Assembly: GCA_013298545.1 (NCBI GenBank)
Contig: JAAFIA010000022.1
Coordinates: forward strand, 1-55,650
Source of the DNA: Bacteroidota bacterium
Lineage (GTDB): Bacteria; Bacteroidota; Bacteroidia; Palsa-965
Direction of reading: 5' to 3'
Length of the DNA stretch: 55,650 bases
The notes beneath the pieces are model-generated. The model saw only the letters and a list, made by a program, of their open reading frames with translations, had not been told where the DNA came from and did not search any database. Shown in pieces: positions 31,581-40,290 of this stretch (position 1 is the stretch's first letter; each line of letters begins with the position of its first letter). Both the position numbers and the translations under genes were made by a program.

Positions 31581-33002
31581 ATGAATAAGACCTGGCAGGT
31601 CATTAAGTATGTGTGTAGCGATATGATATCGGCTGCGGCTGCGTGGGCGGTCTTTTTCACGTATCGCAAAGTGCGTATCGAGTCGGTAAAATATGGGCAG
31701 GATATTCCTGTCGATTACGATTCCAACTTTTTTATGGGTTTGGCAGGTGTTACGCTATTCTGGCTTGTCTTGTATGCCATGTCTGGAACCTATCGCAACA
31801 TTTATCGCAAATCGCGTCTGAAAGAATTTGGGCAAACATTTTTACACACGTTTATTGGTGTTATCATTCTCTTCTTTGCATTGCTGCTTGATGATACCGT
31901 GATTGGGTATCAGACGTATTACGTTACTACGTTGACACTTTTTGTAACGCATTTTTTATTCACCGCCTTTGGTCGTTTAGTGTTGAGTACCATTACCAAC
32001 AGCCGCATCCGTAGTCGAAAAATTGGTTTCAAAACCATTCTTGTGGGTAGTAATGCGAATGCGTGGAAACTTTTCAATGAAATTGAAAGTCAGACACGCT
32101 CCTGGGGAAATAAATTTGTGGGCTTTGTGCATGTGGATAGTCGCAATGGGTTTTCGGACGAACTGAAAGCGTGTTTGCCACATCTTGGTGAGGTAGAGCA
32201 AATTCGTGGCATCATCAGCGACAATCAAGTGGAAGAAGTAATCATCGCCATTGAAACTTCAGAACACGATCGCATCAATGCCATCATCAATGAACTGGAA
32301 AATGCGCCGGTACTGATCAAAATCATTCCCGATATGTATGATATTTTATCGGGTTCGGTAAAAATGACTTCGATTTTTGGTGCGCCATTGATCGAAGTAA
32401 GCCGCGAGATTATGCCGCCGTGGCAACAATCGCTGAAACGTATTTTTGATATTGGCTTATCCATTATTGCCTTAACTGTTTTTTCGCCAGTTTACATCAT
32501 TGTGGCAATGTGCGTGAAATTTTCTTCGCGCGGCCCGATTTTTTACAGCCACGAACGCATTGGTTTGCATGGAAAGCCGTTTCAAATTCATAAATACCGT
32601 TCCATGTATATCGATGCCGAAAAAAATGGGCCTGCTTTATCAAGTAAAGCGGATCCGCGCATTACGCCATTCGGACGGTTTATGCGCAAAACGCGGCTCG
32701 ACGAAATTCCGCAGTTTTACAATGTACTCATCGGCGAAATGTCTATCGTGGGGCCGCGTCCAGAACGCCAGTTTTTTATCGATAAAATTGTGAGTGAAGC
32801 GCCACATTACCGTCACTTGCATAAAGTAAAACCGGGCATTACCTCGTGGGGACAAGTGAAATACGGCTACGCCGAAAATGTTCCTGAAATGATCGAGCGT
32901 TTGAAATATGATTTACTCTACATCGAAAATATGTCGTTGTATGTTGATTTTAAAATTCTGATTTATACGGTTCTCATCGTGGTTCAAGGGCGCGGAAAAT
33001 AA
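31581..33002 (+). CDS. Undecaprenyl-phosphate sugar phosphotransferase (exopolysaccharide initiating enzyme)
   Basis: A 473-residue protein of the WbaP/WcaJ polyisoprenyl-phosphate hexose-1-phosphate transferase family. Four to five N-terminal transmembrane helices (~10-135) precede a CoA-binding-like Rossmann domain (FKTILVGSNANAWKLFNEIE near 150). The catalytic Bac_transf domain follows (KRIFDIGLSIIALTVFSP helix, then FYSHERIGLHGKPFQIHKYR, KADPRITPFGRFMRKTRLDE, PQFYNVLIGEMSIVGPRPER). The DE-P and R-x-x-E motifs needed for phosphosugar transfer are intact. It starts assembly of a lipid-linked repeat unit at the inner membrane. Confidence 0.93.
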   Translation: MNKTWQVIKYVCSDMISAAAAWAVFFTYRKVRIESVKYGQDIPVDYDSNFFMGLAGVTLFWLVLYAMSGTYRNIYRKSRLKEFGQTFLHTFIGVIILFFALLLDDTVIGYQTYYVTTLTLFVTHFLFTAFGRLVLSTITNSRIRSRKIGFKTILVGSNANAWKLFNEIESQTRSWGNKFVGFVHVDSRNGFSDELKACLPHLGEVEQIRGIISDNQVEEVIIAIETSEHDRINAIINELENAPVLIKIIPDMYDILSGSVKMTSIFGAPLIEVSREIMPPWQQSLKRIFDIGLSIIALTVFSPVYIIVAMCVKFSSRGPIFYSHERIGLHGKPFQIHKYRSMYIDAEKNGPALSSKADPRITPFGRFMRKTRLDEIPQFYNVLIGEMSIVGPRPERQFFIDKIVSEAPHYRHLHKVKPGITSWGQVKYGYAENVPEMIERLKYDLLYIENMSLYVDFKILIYTVLIVVQGRGK

Positions 33003-33013
33003 ATTTATTACGC

Positions 33014-33021
33014 TATTTTTG
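33014..33021 (+). promoter_or_regulatory. -7 box (TATTTTTG) before the membrane-protein gene
   Basis: A perfect TAnnTTTG that ends 4 bases before the GTG start at 33026. If it is active, the mRNA begins at that GTG, or translation starts at the next ATG (33080). Confidence 0.45.
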
Positions 33022-33025
33022 ATCC

Positions 33026-34534
33026 GTGACCTATTTCCTTCTTCTACTCTATTTATTGATTTGCTTCCGCTACATTCGGATGCATCGTTTTTTTCAGTTG
33101 GAAGGAACAACAGCCAATGAACGTACGCTTTTCTTTTCGTTGAAATTACTTGCGGGCTTTGCGTTGTGGGCGATTTACACGTATTACTACACGGAAAGAA
33201 GCGCGGCAGATATTTGGAAATATTTCGACGATAGTGCCATCTTGCATCAAACGTTGCGCAAAGATCCTGCAACCTATTTCAGACTGATGTGTGGCATTGG
33301 AACAGAAACCGAAAATTGTTTGCAGGTACGTTCGTTGATGCAGCATTGGGATCGGTCGTTTGATAGTTTTTTATTTAACGATAGCCATACCATCATTCGG
33401 TTCAACACACTTGTGCGCCTTATTTCTGGCGGCAATTATCACATTCACACCTTGGTGATGTGTATGCTTTCGTTTATCGGACTTACCGCCTTGTATAAAA
33501 TTGTTCAGCCATTTTTGAGTGATTGGAAAAAACTTCCGGTATGGATTATTTTTCTATTTCCATCGGTTGTATTTTGGGGTTCGGGTGTTTTGAAAGAGGG
33601 CTTGTTGTTGTTTGCATTTGGATTGTTGATCTATCAATCAATTTTATGGGCACGCGATGGCAAGCCGAAACGGTTGTTTTGGATTTTTGTGTTTGCCGCT
33701 TTGGTTTTTGTAACCAAATTTTATGTGCTGGCGGCATTGTTTCCGGCCTTACTCAGTTGGATTATTATCGTAAAACGCAATGGCCGCAATGTATTTGCAA
33801 CGTTTGGAATTATGCTTGCACTCTTTCTCGGCACCGGTATCGTATTTTCAATATTTGCGGATAAGTACAATCCAGCAAAAATTATTGCGATAAAACAAAA
33901 CGATTTTTTGCGGCTTGCGGGTGGTGGCACGTATTTATACAACGATAGTATTGTGGTGCACCTTTCAAGCGAGCAGCATGGCGCAATTCAGTTCTCGCCT
34001 GATAAGCAAACGGCAACATTTGCAGTGGGAACGCCCTACACCTATTGGCACATTGAAAATGATTTCAACGATACAATGCAAGGCGTTCAACCCAATATAA
34101 ATGGTTCTTATACGGTGCTGACGGATTTTCCGCGCGCGGGAAGTTTGATGGACGTAAAACCGTTGCAACCTAATTTACGTGCTGTTTTATTTGCCGTTCC
34201 CGCCGCGATTTGGCGTGGACTTGTGCGCCCCTATCCGTGGGAAGTTCGAAATCCATTGCTTGTACTTCCATTTTTTGAAAATATTTTAATTCTCGTCTTA
34301 TTGCTTTTCGCCATGTTATTTTTCCGGCGCGATAAATCGGTAAATGTGATCGTACTTTCTTGTCTTACGTTCGCTAGTTTATTGTTGGCTATTTCAGGAC
34401 TAACAACGCCTGTTCTCGGAGCGTTGGTGCGTTACCGATTAATGGCTTTCCTCCTACTCGCCATTGGTTTAAGTGTGTGTATTGATCGAAAAAAACTGAT
34501 CGCACGTTTTCCGAAACTTGAAAAATGGTGCTAA
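33026..34534 (+). CDS. Multipass membrane protein, possibly polysaccharide polymerase-like
   Basis: About 502 residues with some ten hydrophobic helices (for example LLLLYLLICFRYI, LKLLAGFALWAIYTYYY, VMCMLSFIGLTALYKI, PVWIIFLFPSVVFWGSGVLKEG, LFWIFVFAALVFVTKFYVLA, ILILVLLLFAMLFF, LSCLTFASLLLAISGL). The FPSVVFWGSGVLKEGLLLF stretch recalls proteins of Wzy- or glycosyltransferase-like membrane families near sugar genes. The start is GTG at 33026, supported by its hydrophobic first helix; ATG 33080 would remove it. It lies directly behind the sugar-transferase gene, suggesting a role in polymerising or transporting the glycan (inference). Confidence 0.7.
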   Translation: MTYFLLLLYLLICFRYIRMHRFFQLEGTTANERTLFFSLKLLAGFALWAIYTYYYTERSAADIWKYFDDSAILHQTLRKDPATYFRLMCGIGTETENCLQVRSLMQHWDRSFDSFLFNDSHTIIRFNTLVRLISGGNYHIHTLVMCMLSFIGLTALYKIVQPFLSDWKKLPVWIIFLFPSVVFWGSGVLKEGLLLFAFGLLIYQSILWARDGKPKRLFWIFVFAALVFVTKFYVLAALFPALLSWIIIVKRNGRNVFATFGIMLALFLGTGIVFSIFADKYNPAKIIAIKQNDFLRLAGGGTYLYNDSIVVHLSSEQHGAIQFSPDKQTATFAVGTPYTYWHIENDFNDTMQGVQPNINGSYTVLTDFPRAGSLMDVKPLQPNLRAVLFAVPAAIWRGLVRPYPWEVRNPLLVLPFFENILILVLLLFAMLFFRRDKSVNVIVLSCLTFASLLLAISGLTTPVLGALVRYRLMAFLLLAIGLSVCIDRKKLIARFPKLEKWC

Positions 34535-34554
34535 AAAAACGCGAACTTTAAGGC

Positions 34555-35634
34555 ATGAAAAACTACTGGTTGGTTTTGCTGTTGATGGTGTGTGGGCATG
34601 TTGCGCAGGGGCAGTCGCGGTGGCACGATACGCGGGTGTATGCATCTTATCAGCAAGGTGCAGTTGTTCCCGAATACAGTAGTTTTTCTTATGTTGTGAA
34701 TGATTATGTGCGTTCGGCAGAACTGATCTTGCAACACGAAACAACGGGCAAGAATGATTGGGAAATAGCCTATCGTTTCCCTTCTTATGGCATCAGCTTT
34801 CAATATGCTTCGCTTGGTAGTAAAGCTGTTTTTGGTAATGAGTTTTCGGTCTTTCCGTATTGTATTTTTCACTTATACAAACACAATCGTTTTCAGCTCG
34901 ATCAGCAGATTGGCTTGGGGCTAGGTTATTCGACAAAAAAATTAGACTTACAATCCAATTATTTGGCTGTTGCTACGGGTTCGCACGTCAATGCCCATTT
35001 TACGTTACGGCTTGGTGGCGAGTACCGCTTAACAGAAAAAACACTTTTGCGTACAGGTATTGCATTCAGTCATTTTTCGAATGGCAATCTTCAAGAACCG
35101 AATTTAGGATTGAACTATTTGACACTTTATGCTGGACTTGGTTTGAAATTAAGTGCCGAAACGGAGAAAAACGCCAACACATTATCCGCTTGGACACGCA
35201 GTCAGAACTGGGAATTTATCTATGCCATGGGTGGAAAACGCACGCGCTCACTCGATTCCAGATACTACCTTACCTCCTCTATTTCGGGAGAATGGAAATG
35301 GAACGCGTTTCGGAAAGTGCGTTTTGGAATTGGAGCCGATTTTTTCTATGATTCGTCAACACGAGCTGAATTAAATAACGATGCTATTTATCAAAAATCG
35401 TTCGATTACCGAACAGGCATCCACATTTCGCAACAACTGGTTTACAACCACACATCCATTTTATTACAAGAAGGAATTTATTTGGGTTTAGTTGATCGTG
35501 TGAATGGGTATGTGATGTATAACCGTGGCATTGTTCGGCAGCATGTCAACGATCATTTATTTTTTTCGCTTTCGCTAAAATCACATTTGCACATTCTCGA
35601 TTATCCTGAATTTGGAATTGGTTATTCGCTGTAA
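34555..35634 (+). CDS. PagL-like lipid A deacylase (acyloxyacyl hydrolase family)
   Basis: A 359-residue outer-membrane protein with a leader (MKNYWLVLLLMVCGHVAQGQ). The central barrel carries the PagL-type active-site motif AFSHFSNGNLQEPNLGLNYLTLYAGLGL (read in pieces; histidine-serine pair near residues 172-174). YRLTEKTLLRTG and the strand pattern before it also fit. PagL removes the 3-O acyl chain of lipid A, lowering recognition or permeability. The chain is longer than PagL proper (about 170), with an additional barrel-like region of ~150 residues. It sits between a polysaccharide membrane gene and a head-GIN lipoprotein gene. Confidence 0.83.
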   Translation: MKNYWLVLLLMVCGHVAQGQSRWHDTRVYASYQQGAVVPEYSSFSYVVNDYVRSAELILQHETTGKNDWEIAYRFPSYGISFQYASLGSKAVFGNEFSVFPYCIFHLYKHNRFQLDQQIGLGLGYSTKKLDLQSNYLAVATGSHVNAHFTLRLGGEYRLTEKTLLRTGIAFSHFSNGNLQEPNLGLNYLTLYAGLGLKLSAETEKNANTLSAWTRSQNWEFIYAMGGKRTRSLDSRYYLTSSISGEWKWNAFRKVRFGIGADFFYDSSTRAELNNDAIYQKSFDYRTGIHISQQLVYNHTSILLQEGIYLGLVDRVNGYVMYNRGIVRQHVNDHLFFSLSLKSHLHILDYPEFGIGYSL

Positions 35635-35636
35635 AC

Positions 35637-36368
35637 ATGAAAAAACAAATCGTCCTTTTTTCAATCCTTTTATTTGCGCTATTCGTGCTCGTTTCGGGCT
35701 GCACGAAGCGGGAGATTGAACTTACGGTGATTGAAAAAACGCTTCCGCATTTTCGCGAAGTAGAAATAAATAATGTGTTTGATGTTTATTTGACAGAGGA
35801 TTCGGTTTTTTCTATTCGCATTGAAGCGGACAACGATTTTGCAGATAAAGTAACGTATGTGGTTGAGGATTCTATTTTGAAACTCGACATCGACAGCAAA
35901 CGCATGTGGTTGAAACCACGTGAGAAAAAAATAAAATTGTTTGTACACGCACATCATGTGCGCCTTGTACACATGAACCAAAGTTCACTGCTGGGAACAA
36001 CCAATGCGATTACGTCGCCTGAATTTGGCATCATCATGCAAGGCAAATTGCAAGAAGCCGATTTGGAACTGAATTGCCCAACATTTTTTTGTTGGAATGT
36101 GCATCCTTGCGGCGGTCAATTGAAACTGCGCGGCACTACGCAAAATCTTAAAATTTGGTCGGTGGCTTTGCTTGGCGTAAAAGCAGAAAACTTAACCACA
36201 AGTTATGCGTTAATTGAACAAGATTCAAAAGCAGATTGCCGCGTGCATGTAACGAATCAACTGGAATACGGCATTGGTGGTGAAGGGAATATTTTGCTTT
36301 CTGGGCATCCCGGAATTATTTCACAAACCGAACTGAGTTCTACAGGGCGTTTGATTGAAGTAGATTAG
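35637..36368 (+). CDS. Head-GIN domain (DUF2807) lipoprotein
   Basis: A 243-residue lipoprotein (leader ending LVSGCT). The DUF2807/head-GIN beta-helix begins HFREVEINNVFDVYLTED and continues with regularly spaced short strands (FSIRIEADNDFADKVTYVVE, LKLDIDSKRMWLKP, IKLFVHAHHVRLVHMNQSS and so on). Function is unknown; such proteins are common envelope proteins in Bacteroidota. It starts 2 bases after the PagL-like stop codon, so the two are surely co-transcribed. Confidence 0.87.
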   Translation: MKKQIVLFSILLFALFVLVSGCTKREIELTVIEKTLPHFREVEINNVFDVYLTEDSVFSIRIEADNDFADKVTYVVEDSILKLDIDSKRMWLKPREKKIKLFVHAHHVRLVHMNQSSLLGTTNAITSPEFGIIMQGKLQEADLELNCPTFFCWNVHPCGGQLKLRGTTQNLKIWSVALLGVKAENLTTSYALIEQDSKADCRVHVTNQLEYGIGGEGNILLSGHPGIISQTELSSTGRLIEVD

Positions 36369-36482
36369 AGGCCTGCACACATCCTTATACGCAATTGGTG
36401 ATTTTCCGAATTCGTAATTCAGTGAATTTGAAGGTTGACGAATTAAAGAGAACTTACCTCGCTGTGGAACGTTTGAAACAAA

Positions 36483-37103
36483 TCAACTCGTAATGCAATT
36501 GCGCAAAACATGAACCGCCGAAGGCCCTTCACAAAACAACAAATCCAACACACTCAGGTTCGGAAGAAATCCGTGCCGCTCTTCAAATACCTGTGTGTAA
36601 CGTTGTGGACGAAACGAAGTATCCTTATCTATGGCCACGCGTGGTGAAATGAGTTCACGCAAATCGTTTGTATGTGGCAACGTATATGTTTCTGCTTCTG
36701 CTGGCATTTCTAGTTTCAATGTGCGGCAAATTGTTTGCGTTGTTGCCCGATTAAATTCATGCAAATACACATAGCGATTCATTTCAAAAAATGGACGAAA
36801 CGCATCTTCATAAAATTCAAAAAAAGGAGATCGCTTATACGCCGATACAATACTGCGCCAATGGTTGCGTTGCCAGTCTTCGCGGTAAGAAATTTTTATC
36901 GCTCCGGTGGGTGTATGCGGTTCATATTTTTCAACAGGAACACTGAGCGTCTGCAATCCGTTTGCTCCAGCAATGACATAGCGGTTGCGGTAGGTTTGTT
37001 TGATGTAATGCTCATGCACATCGAACAGGCAATTGCCCGCAAGCATTTTGCTGTACGCTTGTATCGGTGCAAAACATAACGAAGGAAGAATTTGCGCAGC
37101 CAT
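36483..37103 (-). CDS. WbqC-family protein
   Basis: A 206-residue WbqC-like protein. Characteristic are the early cysteine/proline region (LPSLCFAPIQAYSKML), FDVHEHYIKQTYRNRYVIAGANGLQTLSVPV (in pieces), ISYREDWQRNHWRSIVSAYKRSPFFEFYED and the C-terminal RYTQVFEERHGFLPNLSVLDLLFCEGP. Related proteins lie in O-antigen clusters and are often described as involved in sugar acylation, but the reaction is not certain. It follows the first lepB gene by 8 bases; the WbqC-LepB-LepB order is common in this phylum. Confidence 0.87.
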   Translation of the reverse strand: MAAQILPSLCFAPIQAYSKMLAGNCLFDVHEHYIKQTYRNRYVIAGANGLQTLSVPVEKYEPHTPTGAIKISYREDWQRNHWRSIVSAYKRSPFFEFYEDAFRPFFEMNRYVYLHEFNRATTQTICRTLKLEMPAEAETYTLPHTNDLRELISPRVAIDKDTSFRPQRYTQVFEERHGFLPNLSVLDLLFCEGPSAVHVLRNCITS

Positions 37104-37111
37104 GCGGTTCT

Positions 37112-38398
37112 TTATTCAATCGACGAGAAACAGCGATCCCACCGCACATGCCCCGCTTTTTTATCGTACGAGAAAAGTACAAATGAAGCGCGTCCCACAA
37201 TATGATCTTCAGGCACAAATCCCCAGTAGCGCGAATCCATAGATAGGTTACGGTTATCGCCCATCACGAAATAATAATTCATCGCAAACGTGTATGTCGT
37301 GGCCAATTTTCCATCGATGAAAACCGAATCGCCTTGCGTTTGTATAACGTGGTGTTCGTACTCCACAATGATGCGTTGCCAAAGCGAAAGACTATCAGCC
37401 GAAATCGGAATGGTTGCTCCTTTTTTCGGAACATAAAGAGGTCCAAAATTGTCGAGGTTCCAAACAAAATTTTCATCGTGCGGAAACACTTGTGGATCTT
37501 GCGTTCCGGCGCGCGCCAGTTCAGGCTCAACAGAAATGACATACTTCAATCGGCGCAAACTGTCCACCTGTTCGGGCAATAACGGAAGGCCAAACAACCA
37601 AAAACGTCCTTGTCTGCTTTCACGTACCATGCCAAGCGAATCGAAGCGAATGCTTTCGCGGTTGAGCGAATCGATTTTGATGATGTAACTAAATAGTGCG
37701 GCGGGCGGAAATGCTTGAATACGTCCATTCACCAATACTTCGCGATCCGCAATAACGAGCGTATCGCCCGGAAGCGCCATGCAACGTTTGATGAAGTGCG
37801 TGCGGTGATCGACCGGAAACGATTGTGGATGACCTTCGAGTGGCATGATGTCTTCGGCAGGAAAATTGAACACGAGAATATCGCCGCGTTCAATATCATC
37901 ATACCCCGGAAGACGAGTATATGGAATAGAAATCCAATCGAGGTAAGCGGGTGTTGTTCCCCACAAGCGTTGATGCGAAAAAGGAAGCGAAAGCGGTGTT
38001 TGCGGAATGCGCGCGCCATACGCCAATTTATTCACCACAATGTAATCGCCAGCCAGCAAGGTATTGTCCATCGAATCGGATGGAATGGCAAACGGTTCAA
38101 AGACGAGTAATTTGAGAATTAAAACACCAATGAATGCAAAGATGAGGGCTTCGCCCCATTCGCGCCAAATGTTTTTTTTGCGGCGCGTTTGTTCGCCCGA
38201 TTCCGAAACCGGAGCAATCTCCGTGGTGTTTTCGGAACTAGTTTCAGCAATCGGATCTATACTTGTTTCGTCGCCTTGTGGTAATTCTTCAGGCAGATTG
38301 ATGTGCGGAATTTCCTCGTTCGGTATATCGTGCAGCGAATCGTCCGATTGATTTTCGGGATTTTCGGAGATTGGATTTTCGTGCTCGTTATCGCTCAT
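37112..38398 (-). CDS. lepB: Signal peptidase I with acidic N-terminal extension
   Basis: A 428-residue type I signal peptidase (S26). An unusually acidic N-terminal arm of about 75 residues (rich in E/D/N/S) precedes the single transmembrane helix (ALIFAFIGVLILKLLVF). The catalytic serine is S109 in AIPSDSMDNTLLAGDY; the general-base lysine lies in HFIKRCMALPGDTLVI. Box E is at YFVMGDNRNLSMDSRYWGFVPEDHIVG. It cleaves leader peptides on the outer face of the inner membrane. It is longer than its Escherichia coli counterpart (324) because of the arm and an insertion of ~150 residues between boxes D and E. It follows a second lepB gene by 6 bases. Confidence 0.93.
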   Translation of the reverse strand: MSDNEHENPISENPENQSDDSLHDIPNEEIPHINLPEELPQGDETSIDPIAETSSENTTEIAPVSESGEQTRRKKNIWREWGEALIFAFIGVLILKLLVFEPFAIPSDSMDNTLLAGDYIVVNKLAYGARIPQTPLSLPFSHQRLWGTTPAYLDWISIPYTRLPGYDDIERGDILVFNFPAEDIMPLEGHPQSFPVDHRTHFIKRCMALPGDTLVIADREVLVNGRIQAFPPAALFSYIIKIDSLNRESIRFDSLGMVRESRQGRFWLFGLPLLPEQVDSLRRLKYVISVEPELARAGTQDPQVFPHDENFVWNLDNFGPLYVPKKGATIPISADSLSLWQRIIVEYEHHVIQTQGDSVFIDGKLATTYTFAMNYYFVMGDNRNLSMDSRYWGFVPEDHIVGRASFVLFSYDKKAGHVRWDRCFSSIE

Positions 38399-38404
38399 AC
38401 AGGC

Positions 38405-40072
38405 TTAGGCTTTGCCTTTCGCTTTCGGTGCAGTTTTTTTGTCCTTGCCAGAACGTTTGCGGTATTCTTGATACCCAACATAGATGGCGATGATTCCAAC
38501 AAGATACCAAAGATAAGATTTAGACAATCCATCTTTGCCTACAAACGAAATCATGCGATTGGAGCGAATGCCGTCGTGTTCGCCTTTCGAGAACCAAACG
38601 AAAACAGGTTTTCCAACCACATTTTCTTGCGGCACAAATCCCCAGTAGCGCGAATCGAGTGAGTTGTGGCGGTTATCGCCCATCATGAAATAATAATTTT
38701 GTTTGAACGTGTAGGTGGTTGCAACTTGCCCATTGATGTAAATGGCATTGCCTTTCACTTCCAATTTATTGTGTTCATACACTTCGATGATGCGTCGCCA
38801 AAGCGGGAGGCTATCGAGGCTGAGACGAACCGTCATGCCTTCTTTGGGAATGACAAGCGGGCCAAAATTATCGCGGTTCCATTTGAAGGTTTGCGGAACA
38901 TGAGGAAAAACATCGTCCTCGGGAAACGCTGAATCTGCGGGATACATAACTGGTTGCGATTTGCTTCCAAGCAAAGCATCAAATGCCCCAATTTTTGAAA
39001 TGGAGACGGGAGAATAGTATGGATATGCAGTATCTCCTGTTTGGCCAATACCATCTGTAACACCAATATCTTTCAAGCGCAGTTCAAATTCTTCGGCTTG
39101 TCCTTGTGATAATTGTGGGACATTAAATTTCCGAGCAAATCGTGCTTCTTTGGGCAATTTTTCTTCTTTGCCGTTGATGAAAATAGCAGTATTGCGAATT
39201 TGGAATTTATCGCCAGCAACCGCAACGCAACGTTTGACATAATTGTCTTCTTTATCAACGGGACGAACGAGAATTTCGTCGCCATCAATCATTTGCCGAC
39301 GTACATCGGCTTCTGAACGGCTGCTTTGTCGGGCCATGTTGCGCACAATGGCGTAGTAACTGGCGCTAGTATTTGCTTTATAAACGGTATCGCCTTCGGG
39401 GAAATTAAAAACCACAATATCGTTGCGTTCTACATTTCCAAAACCGGGCAGACGTAAATGCGGCAGCTCGATCCAATCTAAAAATGAAGGCGATGTTTCA
39501 GTAAATGGCATCGTGTTATGTGTAAACGGAAATGTGAGTGGCATGGTCGGAACCTTTGCACCATAACTCATTTTGCTTACAAATAAATAATCGCCTGTGA
39601 GGAGCGTACTTTCCATAGAAGAAGATGGAATCTGAAAAGCCTCGAAGAAAAATGTGCGGATGAGTGTTGCGGCAATGATCGCAAAAACACCCGCTTCGCC
39701 CCATTCTTTCCACATACTGCGTTTTTCTTTGCTTTCAACAACACCAACAAATTTCACCTCTTTCGAAAAACCGAGAAAGGGCACCCAAACAAAATAACCG
39801 AGTACCACTTTGACGTGATCTGCGAAACTGCGTTTGTTGAAACAGTTAGACAACAAGACAAGCATGACGGCGAGCATGTAAAAACCAACTGTTGGAATGA
39901 GTACGAGAATGGCCCACCACCAAGGGCGTTGAATAATTTTGAGCCAGATCACAATATTATACACTGGAACAAATGCTTTCCAGCCAGGATAACCTGCTTT
40001 TTCAAATGCTTTGTAAAGGCCGACGAGTAATCCGATCAGCGAGAGCCACAAAAAAATATGTATTGGACGCAT
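38405..40072 (-). CDS. lepB: Signal peptidase I with N-terminal multi-helix (DUF5684-like) module
   Basis: A 555-residue type I signal peptidase. An additional N-terminal module of ~110 residues contains three hydrophobic helices (MRPIHIFLWLSLIGLLVGLY, AFVPVYNIVIWLKI, WAILVLIPTVGFYMLAVMLVLL) and the AGYPGWKAFVPVYN motif of DUF5684-type proteins. The catalytic serine is in QIPSSSMESTLLTGDYLF, the lysine in NYVKRCVAVAGDKF, and box E in YFMMGDNRHNSLDSRYWGFVPQENVVG. The C-terminus adds another transmembrane segment (YLWYLVGIIAIYVGY) and a lysine-rich tail. Two non-identical LepBs side by side suggest divided substrate sets. Confidence 0.93.
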   Translation of the reverse strand: MRPIHIFLWLSLIGLLVGLYKAFEKAGYPGWKAFVPVYNIVIWLKIIQRPWWWAILVLIPTVGFYMLAVMLVLLSNCFNKRSFADHVKVVLGYFVWVPFLGFSKEVKFVGVVESKEKRSMWKEWGEAGVFAIIAATLIRTFFFEAFQIPSSSMESTLLTGDYLFVSKMSYGAKVPTMPLTFPFTHNTMPFTETSPSFLDWIELPHLRLPGFGNVERNDIVVFNFPEGDTVYKANTSASYYAIVRNMARQSSRSEADVRRQMIDGDEILVRPVDKEDNYVKRCVAVAGDKFQIRNTAIFINGKEEKLPKEARFARKFNVPQLSQGQAEEFELRLKDIGVTDGIGQTGDTAYPYYSPVSISKIGAFDALLGSKSQPVMYPADSAFPEDDVFPHVPQTFKWNRDNFGPLVIPKEGMTVRLSLDSLPLWRRIIEVYEHNKLEVKGNAIYINGQVATTYTFKQNYYFMMGDNRHNSLDSRYWGFVPQENVVGKPVFVWFSKGEHDGIRSNRMISFVGKDGLSKSYLWYLVGIIAIYVGYQEYRKRSGKDKKTAPKAKGKA

Positions 40073-40193
40073 ATTGGGTTGTTAAAGTGCCGCAAGTTAA
40101 GCACTTTCAAACGGACATAAAGCAAAAAGTAGATAAACGGTCTTACAAGCCGATAAAGAAGGGATTATAGTATTCTTTAACAAATTATTACAT

Positions 40194-40231
40194 ACAAAAA
40201 AGCGACAAACAGATTGCTCTGTTCGTCGCTT
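40194..40231 (-). terminator. Intrinsic terminator of the DUF4397 gene
   Basis: On the minus strand AAGCGAC...GTCGCTT closes a stem, with an inner AACAG/CTGTT helix (one mismatch between them), then TTTTTTG. It ends transcription from the DUF4397 gene before the lepB promoter region. Confidence 0.85.
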
Positions 40232-40290
40232 CAATCACACAGGCATTACAAGTAAATCCTGTTGAAATTTAACCTGAAACTATCTACTCT

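Noticed and set aside
36369-36482. Spacer between the convergent head-GIN and WbqC genes
   Set aside because: No ORF, no clear hairpin with a T-run and no RNA gene could be supported.
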